Shown here one piece after another: positions 60,076 to 64,000 of a stretch of 64,000 nucleotides of DNA. The stretch spans positions 248,001 to 312,000 of the forward strand of contig CBDDKM010000005.1 of assembly GCA_965230225.1 (NCBI GenBank). The letters run 5' to 3'. The DNA is from CALSMU01 sp965230225. GTDB lineage: Bacteria; Bacteroidota; Bacteroidia; Flavobacteriales_D; Parvicellaceae. Position numbers and translations under genes: made by a program. Under the pieces are notes generated by a model. The model saw only the letters and a program-made list of their open reading frames with translations. It made no database searches and had not been told where the DNA came from. The stretch's first letter is position 1; each line of letters starts with the position of its first letter.

Positions 60076-63000
60076 TTAAGGTGCGACTGCTCCGGCAGGC
60101 GGTGCTCCCGCTCCTTGTTGTTGCATTTGCTGTTGCTGCATCATCTGCTGCTGTTGCATCATTTGTTGCTGCTGCAATTTCATTTGCTTCTCTTGCTCTG
60201 TTTCAATTCCGTACATCGGCTTCCAAAGGAATTCTCCGTAGTATTTCGGGAACGATTGAGCATCGTCGAAGAACTTAGGTCTTGCATGGTAGTTCGCTCC
60301 GAAAATTCCGGCAGCTTTAGAACATACCTGAGCATAGCTACTTCCTTCTAATACTCCCTGGTTCACAAAGAAGAATCCTGTTGGGTCTGGAGTCATCATT
60401 TTCTCCAGAGTCATTTCATCTTTCAATGAAGCCTCACGAAGCATTTCAAGGTTGTTTAATGCTTTACCCCATTCTTTCCATACAAGAGCAAAGAATTTAT
60501 CATCTAGACTCATGTAGTATTCGAATTTCTCTAATTCAAGAGCTACTAGTTTCTTACCAAGAGCATCTCCTTTTTCTTTTGCACCTGCTTCGTAGTAGTT
60601 ACCACATAAGTAGAAGCAAATGTCGTCAGGAGCAACCTGGTTGTTCTCGATTGGCATCATTTCGAATGCTTTGTCCAGAACTTCAACAGCTTTATCTTGT
60701 TTACCTTCTCTAATTAAGGCATCAGTAACTTTCATGATTTGCAGACGGATGTTTTGTACCATTCTCAATGCATAGTAATCTACCAATACACCTTCCTGGT
60801 TCATGTTACCCCATTTGAAACCTACGTTCTCAACTACCTGATCACCTTTCTTAAATGAGTAGGTACCCATAATTAAGTCGTACATTTTGTCGGTGTTGGT
60901 TCCACCACCACCTCCAAAGTTGATTGGAGTTAATTTGTATGCCATTCCTTCTGCTTGCATGTACTTAGCAAGATGAGAGTTAGCTCCCATTCCTCCAATA
61001 CTAGCGAAGTAAATTGGACGATCCCATTTGTAGTTCGCTAAGATGTCTAATACAGCTAAATCAGCTTTGTAAAGAGCACTTCCTTTCAGGTTCCATTTGA
61101 TGGTGTCTTCCATTAATTCAGCTTGCTCGGCAGTAACAATTCCATTAGCAACCGCAGCTTCTTTGTCTACAGGAATGTAAACTCCTTTAAAGTCGATGTA
61201 CGATTCAGGGTTACAGAATACTTTTCCGTATTGCTTAGCTCCCGGGTTCCAGAAGAACGTAGTCTTCATGTGTTTATCGTTCATGATGAAGTTGATGGCT
61301 TCCTTAGCAGTAAAGTATTGACCACGTTTCTCGGTAGACTCAGATTCATCAATCAATACGAAATCTCTCTTACCATTACGGTAATCGAACTCGTTTAATG
61401 TAATTGGCAACGGATCAGAATCGTAAGCTCTACGCTTCATTTGGTTGATGTGCCAATCTGTACTCAATAAGCTCATGTTGGCTACACGGATATCTGTTCT
61501 AACACCTTCCACTTCCTGAATGTACCAAAGCGGGAACGTATCGTTATCACCATTGGTGAACAGGATGGCATTTTCATCACAACTCATTAAGTAGTTGTAA
61601 GCGAAATCTCTACCTACATATCTTCCAGATCTATCGTGATCATCCCAGTTTTGTACTGCCAGTATTATTGGAATAACAATTCCTAATCCGGTGGCCAGCA
61701 TGGCTGTGGATGCTCCATTTTTAACAGCATTTCCGACTCCTATCATGAGGGCATGTAATCCCAGTGCTACAAATGACATGTAGAAAATAGAGAAGGAGAA
61801 TGCATGGTGACTTTGAGCCACTGATTCTACTGCGAAGATCACCACTCCGGCTCCAATACTATATGCTCCAACAATTCCAAGGTCTTTCCACTTCATGTTT
61901 CTGGCAGCATCGAACAGGGCGTAAACTCCCATTCCGATCCAGAAAGCAAAGGCGTAGAATGATGCTGCATAAGCATAATCCCTTTCTCTTGGCTCTGCCG
62001 GTTTTTGATTCAGGTAGAATACAATGGCAATACCCGTTAATAAGAACAATAGTAAAACCACAAACCAGTCTTTAGGACTCTTAACAATGTGGAAGATGAA
62101 TCCAATTAGTCCTAGAATCAATGGTAGTAAGTAGTATTTGTTGTATCCTTTGTTTAAACGTTGAATAGATGGTAGGTTCTCTTGAGTACCAAGACGTTGC
62201 TCATCAATGAAATCAACACCAGATAGCCAGTTACCTTCTAGTAGTTTACTTCCTCCACCGGTTCCACCGTACCCTTGAGTATCGTTTTGTCTTCCGGCAA
62301 AGTTCCACAAGAAGTATCTGAAGTACATCCATCCTAATTGGTAATCTCTTAAGTAACGGAAGTGATCTCCTGCAGATGGTTTATAAAGTCCTGTTGAGTA
62401 AAGTTGATTAGCAACTTCTACAAAAATCTCCTGGTTCTCTGCCGGTACGTTAGGGTCCATACTAAGGGCACTCAATAATTGATATTGCTCTGCTTTACTG
62501 GCAGGAGGAGTGTTACCGTTGTATTTAGTTAACAATGCAGAAAGATCAGCACCAACATTTTCCGGTGGCATTGGAGCATTCGGGTTTCCTTCGTATCCAG
62601 ACCAGTACATGTAGTTAGGTCCTTCTCCCAAACGATACATTCTTGGGAAAAGCGTCTTGTAACTAACTGTTACAGGGTTTCCATCGGCATCTTTCGTTTT
62701 AAAGTCGGTAATGTATTTAGCATCTCCTTTCGGTCTGTGCTCGAAAGTATTGATGTATTTTGATGTTGCATCAGCTGGTAGAGATACCTTGATTGGAGAT
62801 CCCATGGCTTCTAACTCACCGTTGATGGAATCTACTTTTGAGCGGTACTCTTCCAACTCAAACATGTTCATAAAGGTCACATCTTTGTTAGCGATGCTGT
62901 AGATATAAGAACCTTTGTTGTTTGGGTTTTCTACTGAGTTAACAGCTAATCCTAATCCGGATAGTTTAACATCTAACTGATCAGATTGCTCTTTCGTTAC

Positions 63001-64000
63001 ATTGGCATTAACTGCAGATGGAGTCAATGCATATACTTTCATGTAAGCTTCTTTTGGTGGATCTAAATGTTCGTCAGCACAATCTGAATACTGCGGAGAG
63101 TTCCAGTTTTGCCCGTTAAGAATTGGCCACGATCCGTACTGATCACGGTTAAGGTAAGATACCAAAGAAGAAAGTGTTTCCGGGTTGTTTTCGTCAAGCG
63201 GAGTGTTGGCATTCGATCTTACCACAATCATGGTAAATGAAGAATACCCGATCAATAATACCGCTGTGGAAACAATAACCGTATTTAAAATTTCTTTTCC
63301 TTTCTTAGAAGTATAGTGAATTCCGAAGGCAATTAAACCTGTGATTAGCAGGAAGAAAATGATGGAACCACTGTTAAATGGCATTCCCATGCTGTTGGTG
63401 AACAAACGCTCGAACCAATCTGCAATAGAAGGGATTTTAGGAATGATTACCGCCTGTACAATACCAAGGGTACCAACCGCAATAACACCTGCAATCAGGA
63501 ATGATTTAATGTTGAATTCGTGTTTCTTGAAATAGATTACAAAAGCAATGGCAGGGATGGCCAAAAGGTTCAATAGGTGGACTCCGATGGAAAGACCAAC
63601 CATGTATGCAATAAAGATTAACCAACGATCCGGGTGAGCTAAGAATCTTCTTTTTGATTCAGCTACGCCTTCTCCAATGGTAATTTCATCTTCCCATTTA
63701 AGAATGGCCCAAAAAACAATAGCGGTAAAGAAGGAGGACATCGCATATACCTCACCCTCAACAGCTGAGAACCAGAAAGAATCGGTGAAAGTGTAAGCTA
63801 AAGCTCCAACAGCACCAGTTCCTAAGATAGCGAAGATCTTACCTTGATCCAGTGATTCTCCGTTTCTGGTGGCAATCTTTTTGGCGAGCATGGTCATACT
63901 CCAGAAAAAGAAGAGTATGGTGAATGAACTACTTAAACCGGACATGGCATTAACCATCCATGCAGCGTTTTCAGGGCTGGCAAAGGCGGAGAACAGACGT
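60076..64000 (-). CDS. DUF2723 (TMEM260-like) membrane protein, 5'-truncated by window
   Basis: 1308 residues are visible. The reading frame continues through the first internal Met (63957) to the window edge (RLFSAFASPENAAWMVNAMSG), and the family begins earlier, so the true start lies outside. About ten N-terminal helices form the DUF2723 glycosyltransferase-C-like fold. DUF2723 proteins resemble protein O-mannosyltransferases (TMEM260). A large soluble part follows, including ILFTNGDNDTFPLWY and VRVANMSLL-type conserved blocks (DIRVANMSLLSTDWH). The very end is unusual: QQQQMMQQQQMMQQQQM and then a Gly/Ala/Pro tail. Role in surface glycosylation is plausible but unproven. Confidence 0.85.
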   Translation of the reverse strand, partial: RLFSAFASPENAAWMVNAMSGLSSSFTILFFFWSMTMLAKKIATRNGESLDQGKIFAILGTGAVGALAYTFTDSFWFSAVEGEVYAMSSFFTAIVFWAILKWEDEITIGEGVAESKRRFLAHPDRWLIFIAYMVGLSIGVHLLNLLAIPAIAFVIYFKKHEFNIKSFLIAGVIAVGTLGIVQAVIIPKIPSIADWFERLFTNSMGMPFNSGSIIFFLLITGLIAFGIHYTSKKGKEILNTVIVSTAVLLIGYSSFTMIVVRSNANTPLDENNPETLSSLVSYLNRDQYGSWPILNGQNWNSPQYSDCADEHLDPPKEAYMKVYALTPSAVNANVTKEQSDQLDVKLSGLGLAVNSVENPNNKGSYIYSIANKDVTFMNMFELEEYRSKVDSINGELEAMGSPIKVSLPADATSKYINTFEHRPKGDAKYITDFKTKDADGNPVTVSYKTLFPRMYRLGEGPNYMYWSGYEGNPNAPMPPENVGADLSALLTKYNGNTPPASKAEQYQLLSALSMDPNVPAENQEIFVEVANQLYSTGLYKPSAGDHFRYLRDYQLGWMYFRYFLWNFAGRQNDTQGYGGTGGGSKLLEGNWLSGVDFIDEQRLGTQENLPSIQRLNKGYNKYYLLPLILGLIGFIFHIVKSPKDWFVVLLLFLLTGIAIVFYLNQKPAEPRERDYAYAASFYAFAFWIGMGVYALFDAARNMKWKDLGIVGAYSIGAGVVIFAVESVAQSHHAFSFSIFYMSFVALGLHALMIGVGNAVKNGASTAMLATGLGIVIPIILAVQNWDDHDRSGRYVGRDFAYNYLMSCDENAILFTNGDNDTFPLWYIQEVEGVRTDIRVANMSLLSTDWHINQMKRRAYDSDPLPITLNEFDYRNGKRDFVLIDESESTEKRGQYFTAKEAINFIMNDKHMKTTFFWNPGAKQYGKVFCNPESYIDFKGVYIPVDKEAAVANGIVTAEQAELMEDTIKWNLKGSALYKADLAVLDILANYKWDRPIYFASIGGMGANSHLAKYMQAEGMAYKLTPINFGGGGGTNTDKMYDLIMGTYSFKKGDQVVENVGFKWGNMNQEGVLVDYYALRMVQNIRLQIMKVTDALIREGKQDKAVEVLDKAFEMMPIENNQVAPDDICFYLCGNYYEAGAKEKGDALGKKLVALELEKFEYYMSLDDKFFALVWKEWGKALNNLEMLREASLKDEMTLEKMMTPDPTGFFFVNQGVLEGSSYAQVCSKAAGIFGANYHARPKFFDDAQSFPKYYGEFLWKPMYGIETEQEKQMKLQQQQMMQQQQMMQQQQMQQQGAGAPPAGAVAP

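Noticed and set aside
60051..60351. Plus-strand open frames rich in Leu and His opposite the DUF2723 tail
   Set aside because: They are the antisense of the Gln/Met repeat, with frame bias caused by the triplet repeat, and lack starts or homology.

Overview
The window reads as the chromosome of a free-living member of the Bacteroidota, most likely order Flavobacteriales. The base composition is AT-rich. One promoter matches TTG-N19-TAnnTTTG. There are TonB-dependent receptors with carboxypeptidase-regulatory N-domains, HU-CCDC81/SPOR, DUF4924, DUF6341/DUF6427 and DUF2723 proteins, MORN-variant proteins, and a type B T9SS (CHU_C) sorting domain, which implies type IX secretion. No rRNA, tRNA, CRISPR array, transposase or phage gene was recognised.

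Layout. 1-12 kb: end of a SpoIIE-type phosphatase, an HU/SPOR protein, recX, a TonB receptor, a giant MORN protein, a MORN/beta-barrel protein, a GH3/beta-lactamase-type lipoprotein, a 43-aa lipoprotein, an SDR and a GNAT. 12.2-14.5 kb: a compact operon of a small membrane protein, an HTH regulator and a membrane-anchored MutS-like ATPase. 14.5-15.6 kb: about 1.1 kb without a convincing gene, carrying dispersed palindromic repeats.

15.6-32.8 kb is the most unusual part. Seven same-strand genes are nearly all overlapping or 1-12 nt apart: a small exported protein, a duplicated SprB-type surface protein, a lipoprotein, a 2070-aa SpvB/TcB-like protein, a LolA-like periplasmic protein, a 2340-aa Rhs/YD protein with a variable C-terminal domain, and an overlapping lipoprotein that looks like its immunity protein. 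I interpret it as a Sec-exported two-piece Rhs (Tc B/C-like) toxin system with its own accessory proteins. The toxin tip shows a DG-W-F-G...DxYDF pattern reminiscent of colicin M. 32.8-41.3 kb is a looser, AT-rich tail of orphan lipoproteins, immunity-like small proteins, a truncated HEAT-type immunity fragment, a frameshifted gene and a T9SS adhesin. It is punctuated by six copies of a short GGTAACGTATCAAAAG-type repeat and two copies of a repeat that contains a terminator, as expected from repeated gain and loss of toxin/immunity cassettes.

41.5-64 kb is conserved core genome: TonB, an M50 site-2 protease, DUF4924, a Skp/OmpH chaperone and a SiaC-family protein; a LytTR response regulator with its histidine kinase; a heavy-metal efflux operon (His-rich small protein, CzcA fused to a TolC-type channel, CzcB adaptor); purD, DUF6341, DUF6427 and purQ; a second TonB receptor; a polysaccharide deacetylase; and a DUF2723 membrane protein that runs off the right edge. 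All assignments come from reading the translated sequence, and no database search was run.
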